The notes beneath the pieces were generated by a model. That model saw nothing but the letters and a program-made list of their open reading frames with translations, was not told where the DNA came from and did not search any database. Both the position numbers and the translations under genes were made by a program. A DNA stretch of 64,000 nt from JAUIIK01 sp041390865 (lineage in GTDB: Bacteria > Chloroflexota > Chloroflexia > Thermomicrobiales > CFX8), in contig JAWKPC010000005.1 in the NCBI GenBank assembly GCA_041390865.1, positions 1-64,000 on the forward strand, written 5' to 3'. This document shows, piece by piece, positions 32,301 through 40,806 of the stretch (the stretch's first letter is position 1; each line of letters begins with the position of its first letter).

Positions 32301-32539
32301 TTGTGGTTGGATGGCGCCATCGCGATGGCGCCGATGGCCGAGGTGTTGAAATAGCCGTCCGTGATATTGAACCAGTGGTCGCCACCGTCGTCGGTCTTGA
32401 AGACCCCGCCGCCGCAGGATCCCATATAGAAGACTTCGCGCTCCTCAGGATCCCCGACCACGCAGGTCACGCGTCCGCCGCGATGCGGGCCAATATTGCG
32501 CCACCTTAGTGACTCGTACTTGTTCAGATCTGTCGCCAT
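29338..32539 (-). CDS. Large BNR/sortilin-like beta-propeller protein
   Basis: About 1,068 residues. Many BNR/Asp-box repeats (S/T-x-D-x-G-x-T-W) are visible: FKTDDGGDHWFNI, YKTLDGGKTWEHM, YKTTDGGKTWTKT, WKSTDGGDTWEDI, RTDDGGETWKRV, HVSKDGGQNWENI and others, giving a VPS10/sortilin-like propeller. A beta-sandwich-like region and a C-terminal coiled coil follow. There is no N-terminal signal peptide. ATG 32539 has GAGGAAGTGAG just upstream; the frame is open to 33079, but that part overlaps the MscS gene. Near 29522 and again before 29460 bases seem lost; corrected frames give EFTDLLQRHNVPFISAN and end at 29338. Without correction translation runs on past 29338 to a stop at 29219. Exact function unknown. 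Confidence 0.85.
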
Positions 32540-32807
32540 AGACTCACTTCCTCGCTTCAATGTCTTCACGGGCATCGCACCGATGTTTATGTCGATTTCA
32601 CCTGCCCGATTTCCGCGCCATTGTCGTCTGATTCGGCGGCGGCTGTCAAGACGATTCCATGCCGCCCACTTCGTATCATTAGCAGGCTGAAACAGGTTGC
32701 CGGAGTCGGGGGAGGAGGCACCTCTCCCGTTGAGGCGACAACGCCCGTGGACCGGAACAGCAGCCCCCCAACGCTTCGATCGATCATCGCCAACAGCCGG
32801 GAGTCCA

Positions 32808-33764
32808 GTGGATATATTCGGAATCAGACTTGTAGGAATCAGCAGCGAGAGCGGCCAGAAACTCGTCTTCACCGTCGCGCTTGTCCTCTTCGTCGTCCTG
32901 GCGAGCCGGCTTGCCTCGAGGCTGACCGGCATCATCCTGAACCGCATCCAGCAGGAACGAGCCAGATTCTGGACGCGCCAGGCAATCAGCGTCGCCGCCG
33001 CGGTCATCCTGATTCTCGGGCTGCTCTCGATCTGGTTCGACGATCCGACCCGCCTGGCGACGGGCATCGGGTTGGTCACCGCTGGACTGGCATTCGCTCT
33101 CCAACGGGTCGTGACAGCTGTCGCGGGTACTTCGTGATCTTGCGCGGAGAGACGTTCAGTATCGGCGACCGGGTCTCGATCGGTCCGGTTCGCGGGGACG
33201 TCGTCGGCTGGGCTTCACCCAGACGACGATCATGGAGATGGGGCAGCCGGCTTCGCTGATCGATTCGCCGCCACCGGTCTGGATTCAAAGCCGCCAGTAC
33301 ACCGGCCGGGTCGTCACGGTGAGCAACGCGCTCATCTTCGAAGAGCCGGTCTACAACTACTCGAAAGACTTCCCTACCTCTGGGATGAGATTGCCGTGGT
33401 CGTTCCATTCGACGCCGACTGGAAGCTTGCCGAGAAGATCTTGCTCGACATTGCCGAGATCCACACGATCGACATCAGCGAGATGAGCCGCGACGCCCTG
33501 GAGACGATGAAGCGCAAGTACTTTGTCCAGGAAGCGACGCTCGAGCCACGGGTCTACATTCGGATCGTCGATGGCGGAGTCGAATTGACCGTCCGTTTCG
33601 TTGTCACGGAGCGGGGTGTACGGGATCTCAAGGATGCCGCCTACCGCGATATCCTCGACCGCTTCCAGGCTTCCGGCATCGAATTCGTCGCCCCGACGCT
33701 CGACATCACGGAGTTGCCGCCGATTCACATCGCGTCGCGCGAGTCTTCCGACCGGTCCCGATAG
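32808..33764 (+). pseudogene. MscS-type mechanosensitive channel, three frameshifts
   Basis: A small-conductance mechanosensitive channel homologue of about 319 residues. The frame begins at GTG 32808 (GGGAG 5 nt upstream) with membrane helices VFTVALVLFVVLA and VAAAVILILGLLSIW, then the pore-lining TAGLAFALQRVVTAVAG. Single bases are lost near 33125, 33210 and 33373; the repaired frames give YFVILRGETFSIGDRVSIG (beta domain), TQTTIMEMG, VSNALIFEEPVYNYSKDFP and VVVPFDADWKLAEKIL. Three losses of one base restore the original frame. Such channels release osmolytes during downshock. The conserved sequence suggests an intact gene with base-calling losses. Confidence 0.85.
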
Positions 33765-33783
33765 CCGGGAATCCCGGATCGCG

Positions 33784-33811
33784 TTGTCTTTGTATAACCC
33801 GACTGTTATAT
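33784..33811 (+). promoter_or_regulatory. Promoter and ArsR-type operator for the arsR/SRPBCC pair
   Basis: A perfect inverted repeat TATAAC-N6-GTTATA (33793-33810) overlaps a promoter with -35 TTGTCT (33784-33789), 16-nt spacing and -10 TTATAT (33806-33811). The ATG at 33819 is only 7 nt past the -10, so the transcript is probably leaderless or nearly so. Dyads of this kind overlapping the -10 are typical autorepression sites of ArsR regulators; that role is inferred. Confidence 0.7.
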
Positions 33812-33818
33812 TTCGACT

Positions 33819-34124
33819 ATGAGCGAGCTATTCACGGTCCTGGCCGACGACACTCGACGCCAGATCATCGAGCTTCTGGCAGAGCAGGATCGACCAGTCA
33901 ACGAGCTGGTCGCGTCGTTCGATGTCAGCCAACCGGCGATTTCCCGGCATCTGCGCGTGCTTCGCGAAGCCGGGCTCGTCGCCGTTCGAAACGACGGCCA
34001 GCGACGGGTCTACCGGTTGGAAGCAAGCCGGCTGGCCGAGATCGACGCCTGGCTCGCTCCTTATCGGCACTTCTGGGCAGACCGGCTCGACGCGCTTGAA
34101 GACTTTCTTGACCGGGAGGAATGA
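33819..34124 (+). CDS. ArsR-family transcriptional repressor
   Basis: 101 residues with a winged helix: FTVLADDTRRQIIELLAEQ, then VNELVASFDVSQPAISRHLRVL (recognition helix) and the wing VRNDGQRRVYRL. No metal-binding cysteines are seen, so it belongs to the group paired with SRPBCC proteins and senses an unknown ligand. There is no ribosome site before the ATG and the predicted transcript start is almost at the ATG, suggesting leaderless translation. It probably represses its own operon by binding the dyad at 33793-33810. The SRPBCC gene begins 3 nt after its stop. Confidence 0.93.
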   Translation: MSELFTVLADDTRRQIIELLAEQDRPVNELVASFDVSQPAISRHLRVLREAGLVAVRNDGQRRVYRLEASRLAEIDAWLAPYRHFWADRLDALEDFLDREE

Positions 34125-34127
34125 GTA

Positions 34128-34643
34128 TTGATCCAGCGGACGGGGAGGCTTGGCAGCCTGACTGAAGTCGAGGGCGGTTACGAACTGCAATTCAAGCGGG
34201 AGCTTCGGCACCCGATCGAGAAGGTCTGGGCAGCGCTGACCGAACCGAACAAGATGACTCACTGGTTCGCCGTCGCCACCGAGTTCGAAAAGAGCGTCGG
34301 CGGCTCGGTCGAGCTACGCTGGCAGAACACCGATACCGAGGGGAATTATGCCGTCGCTCGCGGACGGATCACCCGGTTCGTGCCTCCAACGCTGATCGAA
34401 TACGATACTGACATCCACGGCCTGATTCGCTGGGAACTCGAGCCTAGCGCGGAGGGGTGCCGCTTGACACTGACCGTCCGTCACGACTTGCCGGACGAGT
34501 TCATCACGATCGTTATGGCCGGCTGGCACGTCCACATCGACTTCCTCGAAGACGCTCTTGACGGTACCCCGGTCGACTGGTCGGACTGGCCGGTGGACCG
34601 CTGGGAAGCCCACCACGCGGAATACAAACGGCTGCTCGGCTAG
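34128..34643 (+). CDS. SRPBCC (AHSA1-like) domain protein
   Basis: 171 residues starting at TTG 34128, with GGAGG about 9 nt upstream inside the end of arsR. AHSA1/START-fold features are clear: FKRELRHPIEKVWAALTE, KMTHWFA, VGGSVELRW, IRWELEPSAEGCRLTLTV and a C-terminal helix GWHVHIDFLEDAL. Such proteins bind hydrophobic ligands and, when paired with ArsR regulators, are thought to act in ligand sensing or detoxification. Co-transcribed with arsR. Confidence 0.92.
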   Translation: MIQRTGRLGSLTEVEGGYELQFKRELRHPIEKVWAALTEPNKMTHWFAVATEFEKSVGGSVELRWQNTDTEGNYAVARGRITRFVPPTLIEYDTDIHGLIRWELEPSAEGCRLTLTVRHDLPDEFITIVMAGWHVHIDFLEDALDGTPVDWSDWPVDRWEAHHAEYKRLLG

Positions 34644-35217
34644 CCTGAATCCTTCTCACCGGCGAGGCGAACCTGTATAGATGCCTGCCGGTTCTCGTCC
34701 ACCATCACAAGTGTCAGGGCCGTCAACAGCTTGTGAGGCCCGATCTCTCCCTCCATCCAGGAGGTTCCAGAACGCCGGTCAGGATTTCGTGGTCACCGAG
34801 ATAGGGGTCGCAGGATGCACGAGACTGCCCTGCCAGAAATATCGAACGCCACAAATGGCGTCTCCCCGCGCAAGACGAGGACGGCACCGGCAAGGTCCGC
34901 AGATGCTCCCGGCCACCTTGCGGCGGCGCGATTGGCAGCGATCGGCCTCCTGCATGAGCAAATGGTGCCTGTCGAAGCTCTCGTCTTTTGCTCCAAATCA
35001 ACAAGTACCCAATGACGAAAACCGCTGGCTCGCGCCTAGTTACTTTCCGATAGCGCATTTCTGCTTGCCAGTCTGATCGTCCTGTGCGAAGATGCCAGAC
35101 ATCGAAATAAGGATGAGTGTCATTGTCCGCTAAGAGCGCCGAGCAGGCACCGCTGGTGTCGTCGTTGCCGTAGCGGCAAACACTTCATATGCCACTTGCA
35201 TGCGATAGGAACGGCAC
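34644..35217. other. No confident gene; possible decayed minus-strand remnant
   Basis: No frame on either strand has a good start, ribosome site and family pattern. Short minus-strand stretches such as GPHKLLTALTLVMVDENRQA and LAGAVLVLRGETPFVAFD look coding but lie in different frames and lead to stops, as in a broken gene. No RNA gene, repeat or clear promoter is seen apart from the region needed for the gene at 35218. Confidence 0.4.
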
Positions 35218-36855
35218 ATGGCCTGGCCTAACCTTGGCTTTTCGCATCGACCCGCCGTTACCGGCCTCAACGGAGCGGTAGCTTCCGCCCATCCGTTGGC
35301 GTCACTTGCGGGTCTGAGAATGCTCCAGCAGGGCGGGAACGCGATCGACGCAGCAGTCGCCACAGCGGCAGCGCTGAACGTCGTCGAGCCCTACATGTCC
35401 GGCGCCGGGGGCGTCGGCTATATGGTGATCCGGAGCGCGAACGGCGGCAGCAGGCCCGTCGTGCTCGACTACATCGGGCGCGCTCCGTCAGCGGCGACGC
35501 CAGACCAGTTCCCGGACGAAGACACGAAGAACACTGGAATCCGTTCCCCGCTCGTACCCGGAGCTCTCGGTGGATGGCTCATGGCGCTCGATCGATTCGG
35601 AACGATGGATCGCGCGACCGTGTTTGGTCCCGCGATCGCTTACGCCCGCGACGGGTTCGCGGTAACGATCAAGAACCACCAGTTCATGACCAACTCCCGC
35701 GACAAGCTCCGGCTATGGGATACGTCGAGCGTGGCATACCTTCACGACGGCGAAACGCCGTTGCCGGGAAGCATCCTGAAGCAACCCGATCTGGCAAGAA
35801 CGTTCGAGGCGATCGTCGAAGGCGGCGCCGAGCCGTTCTACCAGGGCGACATCGCCAGAGAGATCGCCCGCTTCTCTCAGGAAAATGGGGGGCTGCTGAC
35901 CGAGGAGGATCTCGCAACCTATTCTCCGGAGTGGCAAGAGCCGATCTCGACGACGTACCGGGGCTATACCGTTTTCTGCCCGCCACTCCCTTGCAGCGGC
36001 ATGCAGTATCTCCAGACGCTGAACATTGTCGAAGGCTTCGACATGGGCTCGATGGGCCAGAACAGCGCCGACTACATTCACCATCTCGCCGAAGCGATCA
36101 AGATCGCCGTGGCCGACCGCACGACCTACGCGCCGATTACGACGGCGCCGATCGAGACGCTGATCTCGAAGGACTACGCGGCGAAGCGGCGGGAACTCTT
36201 CGATCCGGAGAAGGCTGCCTTCAGCGGCGGCGATCGGTTCACGTCGACCAAGGAACCGGAAGAGATTCGTCCCGGCAGCATCGAGAGCATCATGAAGGAA
36301 AGCACGACCCACTTCGCCGCCGCCGACGCGGACGGTAACGTCGTCTCCTGCACCCAGACGCTCGGCGGCGGCTTCGGTTCCGGCGTCGTTCACGGCAGCA
36401 CCGGACTGTCCCTCAACAACTTCGCCAACTGGTTCGACCTCGATCCCGAAAGCCCGAATCTGATCGCGCCTGGCAAGAAGGTCGAGATGTGCCTGGCTCC
36501 ATCGCAGATCTGGAAAGACGGCGAATTCGCGATGACGGTCGGAACGCCCGGTTCGTTCGGGATCATGCAAACGACGCCGCAGATGATCATGAACCTGATC
36601 GACCATGGCTACAGCATCCAGGCCGCGATCGAAGCGCCACGGTTCAAGGCGCTGCGGGGAACCGCCCTGCCGGTCGAGAGCCGGGTCGATCCCGACGTCC
36701 TCGCCGAACTCGAGCGCCGGGGACATGAGGTTGATGTCCTCGATGCCTGGACGCCGTTCTTCGGCGGGGGACAGGGCATCCTTCGCGACCTCGATAGCGG
36801 CGCGCTCTTTGGTGGCGCCGACCCGCGCCGCGACGGATACGCGATGGCGCTCTAG
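35218..36855 (+). CDS. ggt: Gamma-glutamyltransferase family protein
   Basis: 545 residues of the Ntn-hydrolase gamma-glutamyltranspeptidase family, which cleaves gamma-glutamyl bonds in glutathione and other gamma-glutamyl compounds. N-terminal signature ASAHPLASLAGLRMLQQGGNAIDAAVA; autoprocessing site at KESTTHFAAADADG, with Thr363 as the likely nucleophile; substrate-binding GTPGSFGIMQ and C-terminal GGADPRRDGYA. No signal peptide is evident, so it may act in the cytoplasm, unlike E. coli Ggt. ATG 35218 has AGGA about 7 nt upstream. The next gene starts 13 nt after its stop, so they are probably one operon with the peptide transporter. Confidence 0.93.
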   Translation: MAWPNLGFSHRPAVTGLNGAVASAHPLASLAGLRMLQQGGNAIDAAVATAAALNVVEPYMSGAGGVGYMVIRSANGGSRPVVLDYIGRAPSAATPDQFPDEDTKNTGIRSPLVPGALGGWLMALDRFGTMDRATVFGPAIAYARDGFAVTIKNHQFMTNSRDKLRLWDTSSVAYLHDGETPLPGSILKQPDLARTFEAIVEGGAEPFYQGDIAREIARFSQENGGLLTEEDLATYSPEWQEPISTTYRGYTVFCPPLPCSGMQYLQTLNIVEGFDMGSMGQNSADYIHHLAEAIKIAVADRTTYAPITTAPIETLISKDYAAKRRELFDPEKAAFSGGDRFTSTKEPEEIRPGSIESIMKESTTHFAAADADGNVVSCTQTLGGGFGSGVVHGSTGLSLNNFANWFDLDPESPNLIAPGKKVEMCLAPSQIWKDGEFAMTVGTPGSFGIMQTTPQMIMNLIDHGYSIQAAIEAPRFKALRGTALPVESRVDPDVLAELERRGHEVDVLDAWTPFFGGGQGILRDLDSGALFGGADPRRDGYAMAL

Positions 36856-36868
36856 GAAGGAACGGATT

Positions 36869-37933
36869 GTGGCGATCGCTCAATCACTCACCCGAAAGCA
36901 GCTGGCGGAAATCCTCGCAACCGTCCCGCGCGACCCGGTGGCGATTCTTCCGACAGCTCTCGAAGAAGCGCCGCGGTTGCGAGCCGCGCTCGGCCCCAAC
37001 GCGCCACGCATCTTCATCAAACGGGATGATCTGACCGGTCTGGCGTTCGGCGGGAACAAGGTCCGGCACCTGGAATACCGGCTGGCGGATATGCGCGCGA
37101 AAGGCTGCGACTCGCTTGTTGTCACGAACGTGGCGCAGTCCAACCATGCGCGTCTCCATACCGCCCTGGCGGCAAAGTACGGTCTCGATGCTTACATCAT
37201 CAAGATCCCGAGCCACAAGGACGACCCGGTCAACGGGAACCTCCTGCTCGACCACATCATGGGCGCGACGATCATCGAGGCGTCGAGCGACGATCCGGAC
37301 GTCATCGACCGGGAACTTTCAGACCTGGTCGCAAAGCTCGAGAGCGAGGGGCATACCGTCTACAACGTCCCGCGCGATCCATTCTCGAAGATCGCGGGAT
37401 CGTGCGGCTACGTCAACGGCGCGATCGAGCTCCTCGACCAGCTTGACCAGATCGGCGCGTCGGTCGACCACATCTACCTTGCTTCGGGCACGTCGTCGGC
37501 AGGGCTGGCGCTTGCCGGAAAGGCGCTAGGTGAAGGCTATCGAGTTCACCCGGTCAGCGTCGGACAGTCTCGCGAACAGATCGAGGAGTACGTCTGCACG
37601 ACCGCAAACGGAGTCGCCGAACTGCTCGGACTGAGCCTGCGCCTGGATCCTGACGACGTCACAGTCCACGATGAATACGTCGGGGAACGCTATGGCATTC
37701 CGACGGAAGCCGGCCTGGCTGCGCTGCGGCTGGCAGGACGTACCGAGGGGCTCATCCTGGATCCCGTCTACACATCCAAGGCCATGTCGGCCCTTATCGA
37801 TCACATCAAGCAGGGCGGGATCGGGAAGGACGAAACCGTCGTCTTCGTCCACACAGGGGGGCTCCCGATCACCTATGCCTACGCACCTGAAATCATGGCG
37901 AGTCTGACGTATGTCGAGGGAGAGGGGGACTGA
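36869..37933 (+). CDS. D-cysteine desulfhydrase / ACC deaminase family PLP enzyme
   Basis: 354 residues of the fold-type II PLP family. Lys64 in AFGGNKVRHLEY forms the Schiff base; NVAQSNHARLHTALAAKYG binds the substrate carboxylate; the phosphate loop is LASGTSSAGLALAG; HTGG occurs near the end. Members either release sulfide, pyruvate and ammonia from D-cysteine or open the ring of 1-aminocyclopropane-1-carboxylate; the sequence alone does not decide. Start GTG 36869, with GGAAGG 8 nt upstream, 13 nt after ggt. Its place between ggt and a peptide transporter suggests it handles an amino acid released from an imported conjugate. Confidence 0.9.
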   Translation: MAIAQSLTRKQLAEILATVPRDPVAILPTALEEAPRLRAALGPNAPRIFIKRDDLTGLAFGGNKVRHLEYRLADMRAKGCDSLVVTNVAQSNHARLHTALAAKYGLDAYIIKIPSHKDDPVNGNLLLDHIMGATIIEASSDDPDVIDRELSDLVAKLESEGHTVYNVPRDPFSKIAGSCGYVNGAIELLDQLDQIGASVDHIYLASGTSSAGLALAGKALGEGYRVHPVSVGQSREQIEEYVCTTANGVAELLGLSLRLDPDDVTVHDEYVGERYGIPTEAGLAALRLAGRTEGLILDPVYTSKAMSALIDHIKQGGIGKDETVVFVHTGGLPITYAYAPEIMASLTYVEGEGD

Positions 37934-37997
37934 CTTGAGGGAGCCTTCAAGGCCCTCATAGCGAACCGAGGAGAAGGAATAAGGGAGAAACATCAAC

Positions 37998-39791
37998 GTG
38001 ACTGAACAAGAACGCGACGATATCCGAAAACGGCTGTTCGATCTGAACGTAAGCCGTCGAGGCTTCCTGGCGGGAACGCTTGGACTGACCGCGTCAGCCC
38101 TGCTGGCTGCCTGCGGCGGCGATGACGACGATGATGACGATGACGCTGAAGAAGATACCGGCGGCGACGAAGCGACAGAGCCGGACGAGGAAGAGCCGAC
38201 CGCGACCGAGGCGGCTGCAGCGGAACCGACCGACACGCCGTCCGAATCCGGCAGCGGGGCCGTTGGCGACTTCTCGCAGGTCACGCAGTACGACAATCCG
38301 GAAGCCAGCTCTCCGAGCGGTTCGAAACCCGACGAGCTGATCATCGTCTGGGGGGCGTACCAGTTCACGACGCATGGCATCGACCCGCAGCTCCACGTCG
38401 GAACGGTTGCCGAAGCGCAGCTGCGCCACATGTACGAGCCGCTGGTTGCCTTTGAACGCGATCTTCAGACGATCTCGCCTGTTCTCGCGACTGAGTGGGA
38501 GCGCATCGACGACACGACGATGCAATTCAAGCTGCGCGAGGGCGTCACCTTCCACGACGGCGAGCCATTCAACGCCGACACCGTTCGGTACAGCATCCTG
38601 CGCCCGCTCAGCGACGAGACCCCTGGCGATGCCCGCAGCACCTATTCGATCATTTCCGACGTCGAGGTGGTCGACGAGTACACCGTCAACGTCATCACGA
38701 GTTCGCCGGACCCGGCGCTGCTCGCGCGCCTGACCGGCTTCCACATGGTGATGGTTCCGCCGGCGTGGATCGGGGACGATCAGGAACGACCGGGCCGCGA
38801 AGGCAATGGAACCGGACCCTACAAGTTCGTGAGCTGGAGCCCGAACGAGGACCTCGTGCTCGAAGCGAACGAGGACTACTGGGGAGGCGCGCCGTCGATC
38901 AAGAACGTCCGGCTGCGAACGATCAACGAGCAGTCGACGCGCGTCTCGGCCGTCCGGGCCGGCGACGTCCATGTCGTGAAAGACGTAGGCCCGGAGGAGA
39001 TCGACATCATCAACGGCGAAGACGGGGTGCGCGCCGTCCGGGCCGTCAGTAACCGCGTTCCGTTCTACTTCATCACGACCGAGATCGAGCCATTCGACAA
39101 CCCGCTCGTCCGCCAGGCGATCAACTACGCTGCCAACGTCGATGGCGTGATCGAGTCCATATTGCTCGGCAATGGCGAGCGGGTCTCGACGATCCTCGGC
39201 AAATGGGTGTTCGGCTTCGATCCCACGCTTGCGCCGTATCCGCACGATCCGGAGAAGGCCAAAGAGCTGCTCGCCGAGGCGGGCTATCCGGATGGCATCG
39301 ACATCAGCATCTGGTTCCGCCAGGGCCGCTATCCGAAGGACAAGGAAGTCGCCGAGGCGATGGCGTCCGAGATGGCAAAGGCCAACATCCGCTGCACGCC
39401 GGAGCTCCGGGAGGCAGCAGTTCTGACCGAGATGCAGCGCGCCAACGAGACGCCCGGGCTCGTCTTCGCCTCCTGGGGCAACTGGTTCTTCGACGCCGAC
39501 AACTCGTTCATTCCGCTCTTCGGCTGCGAGCAGTACCACGAGCGCGAGGACTGGACCCGCCCATATGGCTGCAACGAAGACTTCGAAGAAATCATTCAGG
39601 CTGCGCGCGTCGAACTCGACGTCGAGAAGCGGCTCGAACTGTACGCCGAGGCGCAGAAGTACTTCTACGACGACGCCGGAGCGCTATTCATGTACCAGCT
39701 CGTCGACATCTTCGGCGTCAACGACTGGGTCAAGTGGGAACCACGCCACGACGAGATGATGTGGGCCCACGAGATGGAATGGAATGAATAG
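37998..39791 (+). CDS. Tat-exported lipoprotein, peptide ABC transporter binding protein
   Basis: 597 residues, solute-binding protein family 5 (DppA/OppA-like). The signal has both a twin-arginine motif (SRRGFL, residues 19-24) and a lipobox LLAAC with Cys39, followed by a run of eight aspartates and an acidic tether to about residue 85. The core shows PVLATEWERIDDTTMQFKLR, GVTFHDGEPFNADTV and GTGPYKFVSW, standard for peptide or nickel binding proteins. The start is GTG 37998. The transporter permeases follow; a strong hairpin separates them from this gene, which fits higher expression of the binding protein. Confidence 0.93.
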   Translation: MTEQERDDIRKRLFDLNVSRRGFLAGTLGLTASALLAACGGDDDDDDDDAEEDTGGDEATEPDEEEPTATEAAAAEPTDTPSESGSGAVGDFSQVTQYDNPEASSPSGSKPDELIIVWGAYQFTTHGIDPQLHVGTVAEAQLRHMYEPLVAFERDLQTISPVLATEWERIDDTTMQFKLREGVTFHDGEPFNADTVRYSILRPLSDETPGDARSTYSIISDVEVVDEYTVNVITSSPDPALLARLTGFHMVMVPPAWIGDDQERPGREGNGTGPYKFVSWSPNEDLVLEANEDYWGGAPSIKNVRLRTINEQSTRVSAVRAGDVHVVKDVGPEEIDIINGEDGVRAVRAVSNRVPFYFITTEIEPFDNPLVRQAINYAANVDGVIESILLGNGERVSTILGKWVFGFDPTLAPYPHDPEKAKELLAEAGYPDGIDISIWFRQGRYPKDKEVAEAMASEMAKANIRCTPELREAAVLTEMQRANETPGLVFASWGNWFFDADNSFIPLFGCEQYHEREDWTRPYGCNEDFEEIIQAARVELDVEKRLELYAEAQKYFYDDAGALFMYQLVDIFGVNDWVKWEPRHDEMMWAHEMEWNE

Positions 39792-39815
39792 GCACTAGGG
39801 GAGAGGTAACCGGGA

Positions 39816-39853
39816 ACGGGGGACGCCTCGCATTTGCGAGATCAGTCCCCCGT
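39816..39853 (+). promoter_or_regulatory. Intercistronic stem-loop between binding protein and permease genes
   Basis: A compound hairpin: outer stem ACGGGGGAC/GTCCCCCGT (9 bp) and inner stem CTCGC/GCGAG with an ATTT loop. It lies 25 nt past the binding-protein stop and 12 nt before the permease ATG, without a T tract. Structures in this place, such as the malE-malF hairpin of E. coli, protect upstream mRNA or partly stop transcription so that binding protein exceeds permease. Confidence 0.65.
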
Positions 39854-39864
39854 AACCTGCACTC

Positions 39865-40788
39865 ATGGCAACCTATATCACTCGCCGCCTGCTCCAGTCT
39901 CTGTTCGTCATCTGGGGCGTCATCACGGCGGTATTCATCATCACCAATCTGACCGGTGATCCGGTCGACCTGATGCTGGGCGAGACGTCCAGTCAGGAGG
40001 ACATCGAGCGCCTTCGCGCCGACCTCGGCCTGGATGATCCGCTCTACGTCCAGTACTTCCGATTTCTCGGGGACGCTGTCCAGGGCGATTTCCAGGAGTC
40101 GCTGCGATTCGGTGGATTCTCGTCGATGGAGATCGTGCTCGACCGCTACCCGAGAACGATCGCGCTGGCGGGCTGTGCGCTCATACTCTCCGTCGTCTTC
40201 TCGATCACGCTCGGGACGATCGCCGCGGTCAGGCGAGGCGGGCTGATCGACCAGGGGGTGATGTTGCTCGCGCTCTTTGGTCAAGCGGTGCCGAACTTCT
40301 GGCTGGGGATCATGTTGATACTCGTCTTCGCCGTGAATTTCGGCTGGCTGCCGTCATCCGGGTACGAGTTAAGCTGGAAGTACTTCATCTTACCGACGAT
40401 CACGCTGGCCGTCGCCGGCATGGCGAGACTCACGAGACTCACCCGCTCCGGGATGCTCGACGTGTTCAGCGCCGACTACATACGCACAGCACGAGCCAAA
40501 GGGTTGGAGGACCGCTCGGTCGTCATGGGCCACGCCTTCAAGAATACGGCCATCCCGCTCGTGACGGTCATCGGGCTGGACTTCGGGAATCTCCTTGCCG
40601 GCGCGATCATCACCGAGCAGATATTCGTCTGGAACGGCGTCGGGCAATTGCTCGTGGACTCGATCAACGCGCGTGACTTCCCCGTCGTTCAGGCGGCGGT
40701 CTTCATCATCGCGGCGAGTTTTGTGCTGATTAATCTGATAGTCGATATTCTCTATACGTGGCTCGATCCACGTATCCGGCTGTCGTAG
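39865..40788 (+). CDS. Peptide ABC transporter permease, DppB-type
   Basis: 307 residues, an integral membrane protein with about six helices. The N-terminal YITRRLLQSLFVIWGVITAVFI and the large extracytoplasmic loop with LRADLGLDDPLYVQYFRFL are typical of DppB. The EAA cytoplasmic loop (DYIRTARAKGLEDRSVVMGH) that docks on the ATPase is intact. It forms the channel with the next gene product, 18 nt downstream. Confidence 0.95.
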   Translation: MATYITRRLLQSLFVIWGVITAVFIITNLTGDPVDLMLGETSSQEDIERLRADLGLDDPLYVQYFRFLGDAVQGDFQESLRFGGFSSMEIVLDRYPRTIALAGCALILSVVFSITLGTIAAVRRGGLIDQGVMLLALFGQAVPNFWLGIMLILVFAVNFGWLPSSGYELSWKYFILPTITLAVAGMARLTRLTRSGMLDVFSADYIRTARAKGLEDRSVVMGHAFKNTAIPLVTVIGLDFGNLLAGAIITEQIFVWNGVGQLLVDSINARDFPVVQAAVFIIAASFVLINLIVDILYTWLDPRIRLS

Positions 40789-40806
40789 TGATGCCGGGGA
40801 GGCTCC

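Noticed and set aside
29528..32509. Two long plus-strand open frames (504 and 487 codons) opposite the BNR gene
   Set aside because: Antisense shadows; no start signals or domain pattern, while the minus strand shows clear Asp-box repeats.
32540..33079. N-terminal extension of the BNR protein by 180 residues
   Set aside because: It overlaps the MscS gene on the other strand and reads unlike the family; ATG 32539 has a good ribosome site.
33123..33374. Programmed ribosomal frameshifting in the MscS gene
   Set aside because: Three events without slippery heptamers or common context, in a family that never uses frameshifting; lost bases explain all three.
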